Assembly (NCBI GenBank): GCA_963978545.1
Contig: OZ021723.1
Location: forward strand, 2,604,001-2,668,000
Source: Linyphia triangularis
Lineage: Eukaryota > Arthropoda > Arachnida > Araneae > Linyphiidae
DNA: 64,000 bases
Reading direction: 5' to 3'
The translations under genes and the position numbers were made by a program. Below are positions 1 through 11,189 of this stretch, one piece after another. Positions within the stretch are counted from its first letter, which is position 1, and the number at the start of each line of letters is the position of its first letter. The notes below the pieces were generated by a model. The model was not told where the DNA came from and made no database searches. It worked only from the letters and a program-made list of their open reading frames with translations.

Positions 1-989
1 GCCAGTGCCGGAACTAGGGGGGGGCAGGCGGGGCAGCTGCCCCGGGCGCTAACCAGAGGGGGCGCCGAAAAGCCAACAAAGCACTATTTGTTGTATAAAT
101 TTTAATATTTGGACAAAAGGATAATTTTTCATTAATAAATTTTCATTTTTTCTTAAAATTCTGGATGATCTTTAAGATATCCAACAGAAGAAAAAATCCA
201 CTAGAAAAAAAAAATAATACATTTCTGTACAAAGAAAGTAATAATCCATCCTTTTACAAAAGAATGACATCGAATTCTCCCTACCCCCTGGTGAAGAATA
301 GGTTTGTGCTACATGGCAGGCTGCCAGAAATGCTAATTTAAAATCGCATTGGTAATATAGTCGCAATGTAGTTAGATAAAATTTAGCGTTACAACAATTT
401 AATGCTGTTGAATTTTTCGTAAATTGAAATATGTCGAAGAAATTACTGGGGCGCAGAATCGCAGAAAAGCAAAAGAAACTGCAAGAATATCCCAACATTC
501 TTCGCTACTTTTATCATCTTGGTTAGTTCACGAGACTGAAACCAATGAAGGAAAGAATTTTTTTTAATTTGTAACCTAATAAACTTTGGAAGATGTGTAT
601 TAAGGACAAGGGTTACGTTTGGGATATATCTCTTGCCAAATATATTTATTGTTCTCTAGGCGTCAGCAGGAATTTTTACAGGGGGCTGCAAGATGTTGAA
701 TTGTTTAGAAATCGTTTACTTTTGTTTTTGAGGTTGATTATCGTTAATTTTAAAGGTTCATTGCGATTCCTAATGAAAATTAATTAGCAAAAAGTTAATT
801 AACAATTGAAATAATTAACGATTGAAACGTTTTCTCTAAGAGAATAATTTAGTATTTCTTCAGCTAAAAACAGATTTTTTTTCATTTTTACACATTTTGA
901 ATCATGTTGAGTTTTAAAAAACTGGGGGTGTTGAACTTTGAACAACTTTCAATTCCCACTGTTTCCTTCATTTAATTTAGCAATTATTT

Positions 990-1175
990 TGGCTGTAAAA
1001 AATGACAACTACCCTTTGCGCAAGCACGATTTTGACAAAAACCGTAACGCCAGGTGTAATGGCCAAAGTAGGTCAATCCGTTTGAAAGTAATGCTGACCA
1101 CAGACAACACACGGACCCACAAACTTTTTTTCTAGAACACTTTTTTGATTCAGAATGTTCTGAAACGTGAAGAAA
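990..1175 (-). repeat. Fragment of TIR-2 dispersed repeat
   Basis: It shares with 11190-11735, 21262-22195, 34860-35460, 38333-38690, 59881-61013 and 62039-62860 the block reading (inverted) 'cgatttt gacaaaaacc', 'gctgaccacagac' and 'aacgtgaagaaatgc'. The small ORF over this block is a by-product of the repeat. Confidence 0.6.
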
Positions 1176-1376
1176 TGCATAAAAATTATGCGATAAAAAG
1201 TTGAAAGATGAATGCCTGCAGCATAAGAATTCCTATTTATCGCAACATATAGATTTTTTAAAAATAAAAACGAAAACAGTAAATTACATCCTATCCAAAT
1301 CTCAATTTAAATGCACTGACTAAATATGTGACTATATATTTTTAACAATATATTTTACTATATATTTTTAAATCCC

Positions 1377-1760
1377 TTATATTAACTTCACTTTTGTTTG
1401 AGTATGCGTTTGAGCCTGGCGTACAAATCTGCGGATGCTTAATTAACCACCTTCCCATCATCCTATCGTCCTGAAACTTGGCCAATTAGCTTAAAGCCCA
1501 TGACAATACATTGTATTAAATTTTTAGGGATGTAACTGTCACCAAAAGGTCGATTTTACCATCTAATGTCATCACAACACTAGCAAATAAAATCCCATTG
1601 TTGGTTAAGACTTTTACCTGATGCCAAACGAAAATATTATAAAAATAAATAAAAAAATAAATTGGCTTGCGTGATAACACGCATTTACGGCACGTTCCAG
1701 AATAAATTAAATCAGTTATAATTTGATTACTGGATGAAGTCTTGTTGCCAGTATTTTTTC
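1377..1760 (+). repeat. Fragment of dispersed repeat family G
   Basis: Similar text occurs at 20040-20330 and, inverted, at 37480-37730. All three share the motif 'aaaggtcgatttta' near 'tgacaatac/gcatt' and a block around 'gatgcttaattaac'. No ORF or clean ends are seen. Confidence 0.45.
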
Positions 1761-1884
1761 AATTAAGATAAATAATTGTTCGGGCATAAATCCCATATTA
1801 AGTTGTTGTTTTTTTTGTTTTTTTTAATCGACGCGGCGTTTCGAAAGCATTTTAATAAATCATTTAAAAAAAAAAATACTTTTA

Positions 1885-3847
1885 TCTCTATATATATAAG
1901 GCAAAGCCCTCACTCACTCACTCACTCACTCACTCACTCACTCACTGACTCACTCATCACTAATTCTCCCACTTCCCACATAGTCACAACTCTGAAAATC
2001 GGCACAAATATCAACAATGGTAAAAATAGAAAAAGTAAACTATTCCGATCTCGATTAACACACTTTAAGGGGTCGAAAAGGGGTCAAACGTTCCAAACGG
2101 GGGACATTCGAAAATCCTACTTCCCGCATAGTCACAACTCTGAAAATCGGCACAAATATCAACAATGGTAAAAATAGAAAAAGTAAACTATTCCGATCTC
2201 GATTAACACACTTTAAGGGGTCGAAAAGGGGTCAAACGTTCCAAACGGGGGACATTCGAAAATCCTACTTCCCACATAGTCACAACTCTGAAAATCGGCA
2301 CAAATATCAACAATGGTAAAAATAGAAAAAGTAAACTATTCCGATCTCGATTAACACACTTTAAGGGGTCGAAAAGGGGTCAAACGTTCCAAACGGGGGA
2401 CATTCGAAAATCCTACTTCCCGCATAGTCACAACTCTGAAAATCGGCACAAATATCAACAATGGTAAAAATAGAAAAAGTAAACTATTCCGATCTCGATT
2501 AACACACTTTAAGGGGTCGAAAAGGGGTCAAACGTTCCAAACGGGGGACATTCGAAAATCCTACTTCCCACATAGTCACAACTCTGAAAATCGGCACAAA
2601 TATCAACAATGGTAAAAATAGAAAAAGTAAACTATTCCGATCTCGATTAACACACTTTAAGGGGTCGAAAAGGGGTCAAACGTTCCAAACGGGGGACATT
2701 CGAAAATCCTACTTCCCACATAGTCACAACTCTGAAAATCGGCACAAATATCAACAATGGTAAAAATAGAAAAAGTAAACTATTCCGATCTCGATTAACA
2801 CACTTTAAGGGGTCGAAAAGGGGTCAAACGTTCCAAACGGGGGACATTCGAAAATCCTACTTCCCACATAGTCACAACTCTGAAAATCGGCACAAATATC
2901 AACAATGGTAAAAATAGAAAAAGTAAACTATTCCGATCTCGATTAACACACTTTAAGGGGTCGAAAAGGGGTCAAACGTTCCAAACGGGGGACATTCGAA
3001 AATCCTACTTCCCACATAGTCACAACTCTGAAAATCGGCACAAATATCAACAATGGTAAAAATAGAAAAAGTAAACTATTCCGATCTCGATTAACACACT
3101 TTAAGGGGTCGAAAAGGGGTCAAACGTTCCAAACGGGGGACATTCGAAAATCCTACTTCCCGCATAGTCACAACTCTGAAAATCGGCACAAATATCAACA
3201 ATGGTAAAAATAGAAAAAGTAAACTATTCCGATCTCGATTAACACACTTTAAGGGGTCGAAAAGGGGTCAAACGTTCCAAACGGGGGACATTCGAAAATC
3301 CTACTTCCCACATAGTCACAACTCTGAAAATCGGCACAAATATCAACAATGGTAAAAATAGAAAAAGTAAACTATTCCGATCTCGATTAACACACTTTAA
3401 GTGGTCGAAAAGGGGTTAAATGTTCCAAACGAGGGATATCCGAATGTTCCTCTTCCAATGTAGTCATTTTTCTGATATTTTTTTGCAAATGTTAAAAAAA
3501 TAAGTCATTCCAATATCGATTAACGAATTTTTAAGGGATGAAAAGACGACGCAACATTGAAACTATACGATGATTAACTTAATGTCTAATTAACTTAATT
3601 CCAATACAGCTACTACTTTGAAATTTAGAACTAAGAGCAAACATAAACACAATAAACTATTCCAGTTTACTATTCACAATTATAAATTTCGTTTAAAATG
3701 TCAACAAAGGAAAGTTCCTATTTTGATAAATCAATTTGTCGGGATCGAAAAGGGAGCAAACGTCTGAAGTGTAGAATACATGAATGTCTTTTGATCGCTA
3801 AAATGCTAATGGTAAAATTTCGTAGCGCAGCACGGGTATTCAGCTAG
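1885..3847 (+). mobile_element. Helitron (non-autonomous) with internal 148-bp array
   Basis: The 5' end is TCTCTATATATATAAGGC. The 3' end, GCACGGGTATTCAGCTAG, finishes in CTAG, as expected for Helitrons. The element sits exactly between an A (1884) and a T (3848), the host AT dinucleotide used by this superfamily. After a CACT/CTCA microsatellite, the body is about ten near-identical 148-bp units, with further diverged units behind. There is no Rep/helicase ORF, so it is non-autonomous. Related copies lie at 14098-15762, 15763-17144, 25994-27540 and 43449-44762, with a relic at 10205-10323. Confidence 0.85.
1967..3420 (+). repeat. 148-bp minisatellite inside the Helitron
   Basis: The marker 'gtcacaactctgaaaatcgg' recurs at 1983, 2131, 2279, 2427, 2575, 2723, 2871, 3019, 3167 and 3315, a strict 148-bp step. 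Units differ mainly at one base (cccGcatag or cccAcatag). The last unit starts to diverge near 3400. The 131-aa ORF that runs into the array is a by-product of this repeat. Confidence 0.9.
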
Positions 3848-4001
3848 TTGTTAATAAATTGATAATTCTTATAAGGGATTTGATTAAAAAATTTGTTTTT
3901 TATAGGTTAAATTATTAACACTCCTACTTTTCTTTTTTGATCATATACAAGCATTCAAACATGTTTCGTAAAAAGAGAAAACGGAAGCATAAAAGTGCAT
4001 A

Positions 4002-4187
4002 AAGCTTGGCGTCCACTATAGTTGAGCAGTGCAGAGCAGAGCAGAGCGGAGTGGATTAGAGCCAAATTACAAGTCTGTCAACGTTCATTGTAGCACGAGC
4101 CTCGTGCTACAGTAGACGTGGGCAGCCTTGTAATTGGCTGTAGTCCACTCCGCTCTGCACTGCTCAACTATAGTGGACGCCAAGCTT
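4002..4187. mobile_element. Short palindromic element (MITE-like)
   Basis: The ends are mirror copies (AAGCTTGGCGTCCACTATAG at the left, its inverse at the right), with arms of about 40 bp followed by GC-rich 'gcagagcagagc' text. The 186-bp element has no coding capacity and is much richer in GC than its surroundings. The superfamily is not determined. Confidence 0.75.
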
Positions 4188-5235
4188 GTAACATTTTATC
4201 TATTCCTAACTAATGAAAAAATAATAAAACATCAAGGCATGAATTCTAAAAATAGATCTCAAGGCCTTATTTTTCATAAAAAAATAACGAAAAAGAAAGT
4301 ATTTTCCAGGAAGTGATAAATAAAATAAAAAGAATCCAGTCTCCATGCTACGAGAAAAAGGCGCAACTTTTGAAATGTCAAAGAACTTATGGCTATAAGA
4401 AGGCAAGCTTCGCCAAAGCGTAAGTAAAGATATCACGCGGATTTTCCCAGTTGAAACCACAAAACCCGCCAAATTGTAAGGATTTCTAGGCGTGTGCCAT
4501 TGCATTTGCACAGAGTTATAGTGTCATTTTGACGACATTATTTTTCACCAAACAGATGTCATGTTCGTCAAATTTTGTCCATTGCATTGGTGAGAATTTT
4601 AAATTCTCCAAGAAAATGGAGAACTCACACATAGCACCAGTAAGTAATATATTATTCATTCTATTATTAAAATGAGTTTCAATAAGTTTAAATTAATTGT
4701 TCTAAAATTAACATTTATGTGTTTACCAACTATTCAATGATTTTTGTAGACAAGTCATTAAATTAATTTGCTTTTGTGTTCAATGAGTTCTGGTAATATT
4801 CGGAAGCTTTTTAAATTTTTGTATTAGTATTTTACAGAAGAAAATATTTTTGAAATGTAAAACAGCTTAATTGTTTATGATCTAAGACGTTTGGAAACCA
4901 GGTTAACCAGATTTTGTGTTAAAAAGTGTTACATATCATTCAACTAAGTTCTTTTATTTCATTGTAACTGACATTATTTGTATTGATTCATTAGTTTTTT
5001 TTTTTTTTTTTTTTTTTTGTCTTTATGCAAGCAGAATGAACCCTGGTCATTAATAAGGGCTTGTCAAATATATTTATTTAAAATTTCAATTAATTCTTTT
5101 ATTGTTTGTTTCAAAACAGAATTTTACAAAGGAAAAACCTTTTTTAATTTTCAATGTATATATAGTTAGCTTCAAATCTAAAAAATTATTGTGTGGGGGC
5201 GCCAAAATGAATTCTTGCCCCGGGTAAAAAGTGAC

Positions 5236-5610
5236 CTAGTTCCGTCCCTGCGTTTGGCAAGCATTTTGTCTCGCCAATCGTCGACAGGATAATTCCCTTT
5301 TACTTCTCTTACCTATAATAAAATTTTGGAGCTTTTCTATTCCTCTCTTGACGCCATCTTCTGACTCGTGAAGTTCTATTTTCGCTACATGTCGAATGTT
5401 CGGTGGCAGTCCATCGTAAAGTATTGAACGACATTTTGCGTCCGTAAACTTCTCGTCCATTTGTTCCAGAATTTTTAAAACTGGGTGGACCTCTCTTGAA
5501 ATCTGTCGAGAAAAAAGGAAGATTGCTTCAACTTCGTTTGTCGACCCATAGAAGATAAACTCAGTATTTAGAGTTACTATGAGAGGAACTCTAGTTTGAA
5601 AAATGAGCAA
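5236..5610 (-). pseudogene. Possible retroelement gag-like fragment
   Basis: An open frame of 124 codons ends beside the hAT end at 5250. Its middle (residues 'CRSILYDGLPPNIRH', then 'LHESEDGVKRGIEKLQ') looks like a real protein, perhaps a gag-type helical domain, but I cannot assign it to a family. Its 3' part contains a DNA motif (TCGCCAAnCGTCGACAGGAT-type) that also occurs at about 59590, 61323 and 63413. In one frame that motif reads IILSTVGE-like in all four places. A host exon is a less likely alternative. Confidence 0.3.
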
Positions 5611-6536
5611 ACATGTAATGATTATGACATATAATCCCCTATTGACTTTTGGAAGTACTTGTTGGGAGTTTTCTTATTTTTAATGTAAACGTGTGTCAAA
5701 TTTCTATGAAAGAATTCTACAAAAGCAACCCTTCCTTCTTTCTTTTTAAAAAAAAAATATTTTCCAAGTGGTTATAAATTTTACTCAATGAAAAGTTTAG
5801 TAGAAGTTATAAACCATGAAACTCGATAAATAGATATTATTTTATAATTGCAAAACTGTACATTAATATCAGAGTGCTGAGCCTTTCATTAATAATTCGA
5901 AACTTTTCCTCTGATGCTGTAAAGAAAGAAACATTTGAGTTAAAATAAAATAATCTTCAACTTGACAAACCAAGATATACTGAAACGAAACTGCTATTAT
6001 GTAATATAATGATTTTGAAAAGTTACTTCCTTCTTATTTTGCGTTAAAATGATCCGATCTAAACAGTTTAGTTCAAGCACTTACATCAGTTTCCTACTGA
6101 CTGCATAAGGAAAGTGAAAAAAAAAACTCTAATGAAAGAAACGAGGAAACGAAAGCATATGTTATTTAGTAACTAAGTAATCTACAAATCTTTTTTTTTC
6201 CAGTTGCAAGTTGCTTCGATAAAAAAAATATCTTCAACGTTATGTCTGTTGCTATTTCAGCTTTTCGTGTTTCAAGTAATTTAATTCAATGGTAATTTTA
6301 TTGTCCTAGTGATTGCCGTTTTGTGTTAAGAATATTTTAGAGTTTGGAACTAATGGATGTTCGAAGCATCCAAATAACTTAAATCACATTTCAAATTATA
6401 TATATGTCCCAGGAAAATTATGAAAACGGAGATTTGATCAAATCCCTAAGGTAGATGATCAATTTACGGATGATGCAAAAATTACAACGCTGTTTTGTAA
6501 TATCCCTAAAGAAAGTTAGTAATTTGATCAAATCAC
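5611..6536. other. Unassigned AT-rich interval
   Basis: No supported gene, RNA or element boundary was found here. There are only short ORFs and homopolymer runs. Confidence 0.5.
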
Positions 6537-6540
6537 TTAA

Positions 6541-7252
6541 GGCGTCTTCTCACTTTAGGCACCACGAAAATAGGCTATTTTCGCGATTTTTGCAAATAAT
6601 TATGGGATAAAATGGATCCTATATAATAAACACATCTTTCAAGTACAAGAAAAAAATTATTTTTAATTTTTTTGTACAATTATTATAATAAAACAGTAGC
6701 ATCGAAAAACACGTGTAGAAATGTAATGTTCGTGGCTTGTTGATGAAATTTCGGAAACTATCCGGCCGATTGTCATGAAATTTGAGTGACATATTCTTCA
6801 TAGTTATGGCTATAGCGCATATCATCAGATTTTTGAAATTTTGATTTGAAGTATTTTTTTTTTACAAAAAACTGCAAAAAAACGCGTTTTTTTTTTTTTA
6901 CTTTTTCGAAAAACGTGCGCCATTTTGTTATTTTTGCGAATATCAAAAATCTGATGATATGCGCTATAGCCATAACTATGAAGAATATGTCATTCAAATT
7001 TCATGACAATCGGCCGGATAGTTTCCGAAATTTCATCAACAAGCCACGAACATTACATTTCTACACGGGTTTTTCGATGCTACTGTTTTATTATAATAAT
7101 TGTTCAAAAAAATAAAAAAATAAAAATTTCTTGTACTTGAAAGATGTGTTTATTATATAGGATCCATTTTATCCCATAATTGTTTGCAAAAATCTTCGGA
7201 AAAAAATCGCGAAAATAGCCTATTTTCGAGGTGCCTAAAGTGAGAAGACGCC
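6541..7252. mobile_element. Long-TIR foldback element with TTAA duplication
   Basis: The arms start GGCGTCTTCTCACTTTAGGC and are mirrored at the right end. Each arm is roughly 300 bp, and they flank a short spacer near 6850-6940. TTAA stands on both sides (6537-6540 and 7253-7256), fitting a piggyBac-type TTAA duplication; a TA duplication (Tc1/mariner) is also compatible. The opposed ORFs in the two arms are mirror images of one repeat. Confidence 0.75.
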
Positions 7253-7338
7253 TTAACTGTTTTAGTGAAAAGATGAAATAAAAGAGTCAGGACTCGCACA
7301 ACTCTATGTTTGCTTGTTACAACTCCCAATTACCTCAC

Positions 7339-7520
7339 GCCGACCAAACGGTATAGTGGTTAGCGTGCTGGCTTCTAGATCGCGAGGTTGCGAGTTCGAG
7401 TCCCGTGTTGGCATGGGTGATTGTAAATGTATGTTGGCTTGTCTAATGACGAATGTTTCGGCGCATTATAGCCCTCGTGTTGCTGACGGCGCCAGATAAT
7501 CTGAAAACAACCAACCAACC
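7339..7520 (+). mobile_element. SINE-A copy (tRNA-derived)
   Basis: The head (GCCGACCAAACGGTATAG) carries a tRNA-like A box (TATAGTGGTTAGCGTGC) and B box (GAGTTCGAGTCCC). It is followed by a shared body and a (CAAC)n tail. A perfect 12-bp TSD, CAATTACCTCAC, flanks it at 7327-7338 and 7521-7532. The insertion lies just upstream of the broken integrase at 7563. The ORF across it is a SINE artefact. Confidence 0.9.
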
Positions 7521-7562
7521 CAATTACCTCACCGCTCCCCTCCGGCGTCCATGGAATGAAAT

Positions 7563-7883
7563 AACATTGTAGGGATCGTATTAGGTATAAAAAATGATTT
7601 ATACCAAATTGAAACCTCAGATGGAATTATAAAAGATTGGCTACATAAAAAAGCTCTTCAAATAGCTACTACAACATTTACCGAAACAGTTCCACAAACT
7701 AACCTAAGTCTGCGTGAGATTGCAGGAAAATTATCCTTATTTGGAGGCCAAGGATTTAACAAGTGTTCATGTGAACAATCCAAAATACAATGTAAAGCAA
7801 AAATATGTGCCTGTAAAAAAAGTAACGTACTTTGAAACTCGAGATGCCACAAATCAACAAAGTGTTTTAATAAAAATGAATGA
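7563..7883 (+). pseudogene. C-terminus of a KRBA2/Ginger-type integrase, broken
   Basis: One frame reads NIVGIVLGIKNDLYQIETSD, then LSLREIAGKLSLFGGQGFNK, then a cysteine cluster (CSC..., C, CAC..., NSRCHKS, CFNK). In KRBA2-like/Ginger transposon integrases this tail follows the catalytic core. The frame has a TGA at 7833-7835 where the cluster expects cysteine (VL-stop-NSRCH), and it ends at TGA 7881-7883. The core domain is not seen upstream: a SINE lies at 7339-7520, and I could not read a frame before it. This is from family memory; a protein search would settle it. Confidence 0.65.
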
Positions 7884-8420
7884 AATTTATACTTTCACTA
7901 AAAATGTTTAAAATTTCACCAAAAATATCCTTTTTATTTTTAAAAATATCAGCTTAAATACCTATTTATTTTGTTAATTAGTTTCAAATAAACAATTTGT
8001 GTTTCAATAATTATTGTTGTATTATCTACTCTATATTTAATAATGCATGATTAACTAAATACATACATTTAATACATAAACAATATTATTTCATCTTTTT
8101 ACTAAAACCCTTTCTTTCACTTCATCAAATCACTTACTTTCTTAAGAGAAATCACCATACAGAGTTGTAATTTTAAGGGGACTTGATACCCTATTATTTT
8201 TGGTAAAATTATTTTTGATACATGTATGAAATGCCAAAAAAAATATTTGACAAAAAAATTGTTTTTATTGAAAAACCTCTTGGAAAAACTACATTAATTG
8301 TGAATTCAATAGGGAAATTGAGTGCATCATTTGGATATTCATTGACAACAAAATAGTTGATAAAATAATTTTGAGAGTTACTATCAATAAAAACGATTAT
8401 CTTAATATTCATAAACATAG
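7884..8420. other. Unassigned interval
   Basis: AT-rich, with no supported gene. A TTAAGGGG-type motif at about 8175 resembles the end of a TTAA element, but no partner end was found. Confidence 0.4.
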
Positions 8421-8592
8421 CGCCGATTCTGTTGTCAGCGTGTGCTTGGTGTATGCATCTAATTTTAATTAATAAAAACCTCCTTAACAGCAAAATGTGC
8501 AGCAAACTATGTTTAGAAATTTATTTATTAAAAATAAGAGTGAATTTCTGTATTCACATCCAAATGCCTTTTATTTAATCCGATGAAAATAA
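8421..8592 (+). repeat. Dispersed repeat family G, left part
   Basis: It aligns by eye with 19790-19990 and less well with 37280-37460. Shared words include 'ctgttgtcagcgt', 'aatttatt' runs and 'attcacatcc'. The tandem array begins directly after it, so the array is an expansion of one segment of this family. Confidence 0.5.
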
Positions 8593-9510
8593 TTTTAGCA
8601 GCAGAAAAAGTTTCAACAGTGATCGATTAAAATTCTTCCCTTACAGCGTTTCTAGGCAATGCAACGTTGCTTTGATTGGACTATGATCCACATTGAATTA
8701 ATGCATTCACGTACAATTATTTTTTTATTTATTCTGGTTAAAACAATTTAGGCAACAGGAAAAAGTTTCAACAAAGATCGATTAAAATTCTTCCCTTACA
8801 GCGCTGCTAGGCAATGCAACGTTGTTTTGATTGGACTATGATCCACAGTGAATTAATGCATTCACATACAATTATTTTTTATTTATTCTGGTTAAAACAA
8901 TTAGGCAACAGGAAAAAGTTTCAACAAAGATCGATTAAAATTCTTCCCTTACAGCGCTGCTAGGCAATGCAACGTTGCTTTGATTGGACTATGATCCACA
9001 GTGAATTAATGCATTCACATACAATTATTTTTTTATTTATTCTGGTTAAAACAATTAGGCAACAGGAAAAAGTTTCAACAAAAATCGATTAAAATTCTTC
9101 CCTTACAGCGTTGCTAGGCAATGCAACGTTGCTTTGATTGGACTATGATCCACAGTGAATTAATGCATTCACATACAATTATTTTTTATTTATTCTGGTT
9201 AAAACAATTAGGCAACAGGAAAAAGTTTCAACAAAAATCGATTAAAATTCTTCCCTTACAGCGTTGCTAGGCAATGCAACGTTGCTTTGATTGGACTATG
9301 ATCCACAGTGAATTAATGCATTCACATACAATTATTTTTTTATTTATTCTGGTTAAAACAATTAGGCAACAGGAAAAAGTTTCAACAAAAATCGATTAAA
9401 ATTCTTCCCTTACAGCGTTGCTAGGCAATGCAACGTTGCTTTGATTGGACTATGATCCACAGTGAATTAATGCATTCACATACAATTATTTTTTATTTAT
9501 TCTGATTCAA
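8593..9510 (+). repeat. 153/154-bp tandem array, about six units
   Basis: The marker 'ggcaacagga' occurs at 8751, 8904, 9058, 9211 and 9365, in steps of 153, 154, 153 and 154 bp. The one-base alternation comes from six versus seven T in a T-run, which suggests two-unit amplification. The first unit (8593) is the most diverged and the last fades out near 9510. Each unit contains 'gcaatgcaacgttgc', a short inverted repeat. Confidence 0.9.
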
Positions 9511-10204
9511 AAAATTTTGTCCCCAGGAAAGAGTTTCAATGATCGCTTAAAATTCTATTATTTACGGAGTTGCATAATAAGGCAAGTAATGAAGCAGTGA
9601 GTGATTCAGCGATCAAGGTGACTCTTATAGTAGCCTTTTCCCTGATTTAACAGTGTTTCTTCGAAGTCTTTATGTGCAATACTTCTGTACATTTGTGTGT
9701 TATACGTGTATGTAGAACTTCTATATTTCGAACATTTTATTCTTTTGTTAACCATTAAGGATGATTAAAAATTAAAACCATGGCTTAACAATTAAGGTCC
9801 AAAAATGAGTTAACATGGAATGAAGGAGTGTGTTTTTGGCAAACTTTCTGACACTTGCCCTGGATCTCTAAACTGCATATATATTTTAAACATAAAATAT
9901 ATTTATGCAAATTAAAAATCTCTAATCTGCATTTACATTCTAGACATATATTTTGCTAATTGAAAAGTCATGCTACATGTAAAAGAATGCTAAAGTAAAT
10001 ACTTTAAAAGGGAATATTTCAAAAACTAATTTTCTATAAATGCGTCTTTCTCCACTTATCCCTTTAATTTTCATATGCTATGCAACCGAATAAATGAAAA
10101 CATTTATTTCCCGTTTGAAATGTTAAATTAAGTTTAATATATGTTTAAAATGACTGATTAAGAAAATAATATTTTGTGTACTATTTTTGTAAAGATACAT
10201 AAAC
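9511..10204. other. Unassigned interval
   Basis: No gene or bounded repeat recognised. Confidence 0.4.
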
Positions 10205-10323
10205 TTTTACATAACTGACCTTGTTGACATTTGTGCCAAATTTTAGAGTTGTGGCAACATTGGAAGTGGAATAATCAGTGAGTCAGTCAGTAGGAAATAA
10301 TTTTCACCTTTATGTATAGATAT
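10205..10323 (-). mobile_element. Helitron relic, 5' end only
   Basis: It matches the 5' terminal part of the Helitrons in this window in inverted order: '...ttgttgacatttgtgcc', 'agagttgtggc', 'gaagtgg', then 'cagtgagtcagtcag' and 'tatgtatagata'. The rest of the element is missing. Confidence 0.55.
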
Positions 10324-10667
10324 AAATATTTTTTCATGCTTCTAAAATAGTTTTCCTGTGTTAGAATTTCAAGGGTTACCATAATTTTAATTGCAGAGAG
10401 AGAAAAAGGACACTTTTGAGGTTATATTTAATAGAGGATAATCTGGTTAGGATGCAATATCAACTGGTGCGAACCAGTTTAATATTTGGAGATGTTAAAA
10501 ATTGACCTGACGGATGGACGCTATTTTATTGTCACATGGAAGGAGTCTGATCAAGATAAGTTTTTAAAATCTCTATAATGCTTATTTTCATTTAGACATA
10601 TACCACATTAACGTTTAAAAATTTTACTTTCAATTATCCATATGTATATACAGGGTAATGATAGTAT

Positions 10668-11165
10668 TGTTGCGTGGATGGGTTCGAAAGATTTGAAGCC
10701 AAAGCAGATCAAAACTTGCAGAAATTTATTCCAATATAACTCTTCACATATTCCTTTACAACTCCAGAACTTCTCGTTCTAGTAGACACAATACAGCTCT
10801 TTTCACAACAATAGAGCACAAAACAGCAGTTGAACTTGACACACAACTGCTAAATCTTCGCAAAAGACAATGCAATACAGTTCGCTTTAGAACTACTCGG
10901 AATGTTCACTGAGGCTCAGTAATTCCAGTCAACTAACTGACTAACTTCAGTCAACTCCGTAATTCCAGTCGACTAACTGACTAACCAACCCAGTGACTCA
11001 ACTCAGTCAACTACTTCAGTGACTCAAAATCACGGACTCAACTTACGGCCGGCCTTATATAGGAGTCAAACCTTCTTGAAATTTCTAGAGGTAGATATTT
11101 GGAGAACTTTCCAGATCGTAGTCAAAAAGTTCTATACATGTACATGGGGACCGAAATTGTTGACA
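10668..11165 (-). mobile_element. Solo-LTR-like unit
   Basis: Read on the - strand it starts TGTCAACAATTTCGG and ends CATCCACGCAACA (TG...CA). A TATATAAGGCC promoter-like box lies near 11050 and AATAAA near 10725, in the order expected of a retrotransposon LTR. No matching TSD was found. Instead, a stretch of about 40 bp (10629-10667) is repeated just to the right (from about 11193), so the locus has been rearranged. The centre is a degenerate 'agtcaactaactgac' repeat. No internal gag-pol is present. Confidence 0.6.
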
Positions 11166-11189
11166 CCGAATTGAAACACATCACGCTTA

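Larger units (their letters stand above)
3..5250. mobile_element. hAT-like element (composite, ~5.2 kb) with nested insertions
   Basis: The left end (CAGTGCCGGAACTAGG) matches the inverted right end (CAGGGACGGAACTAGG), and GC-rich subterminal blocks containing GGGGGCGCC lie inside both ends. The 8 bases after the right end (5251-5258, CGTTTGGC) end in GC, and the only two bases before the left end (1-2) are GC. That agrees with an 8-bp hAT target duplication, although six of its bases lie outside the window. No transposase ORF is seen, so the element is non-autonomous. Inside it are a Helitron (1885-3847), a small palindromic element (4002-4187) and pieces of other repeat families (655-780, 990-1175, 1377-1760). 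Confidence 0.6.

Noticed and set aside
1776..2171. 131-aa ORF with repeated LTHS/SLTH
   Set aside because: Reads through the CTCA microsatellite and Helitron array; the frame is a by-product of unit length.
1912..3420. CRISPR-like appearance of regular repeats
   Set aside because: Whole 148-bp units are identical with no unique spacers, and Helitron ends frame them.
4615..4638. Possible first exon (ATGGAGAACTC... followed by GTAAGT)
   Set aside because: Eight codons before a good donor, but no partner exon; it lies inside the hAT-like element.
7377..7410. SINE heads as functional tRNA genes
   Set aside because: A and B boxes are present, but the acceptor and anticodon stems do not pair well, and body, tail and TSDs show SINEs.
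7314..7499. ORF with RPNGIVVSVLASRSRGCEFE
   Set aside because: Lies on a SINE-A copy; the same peptide appears at 27662-27886 and, in other frames, at every SINE-A copy. Not a gene.
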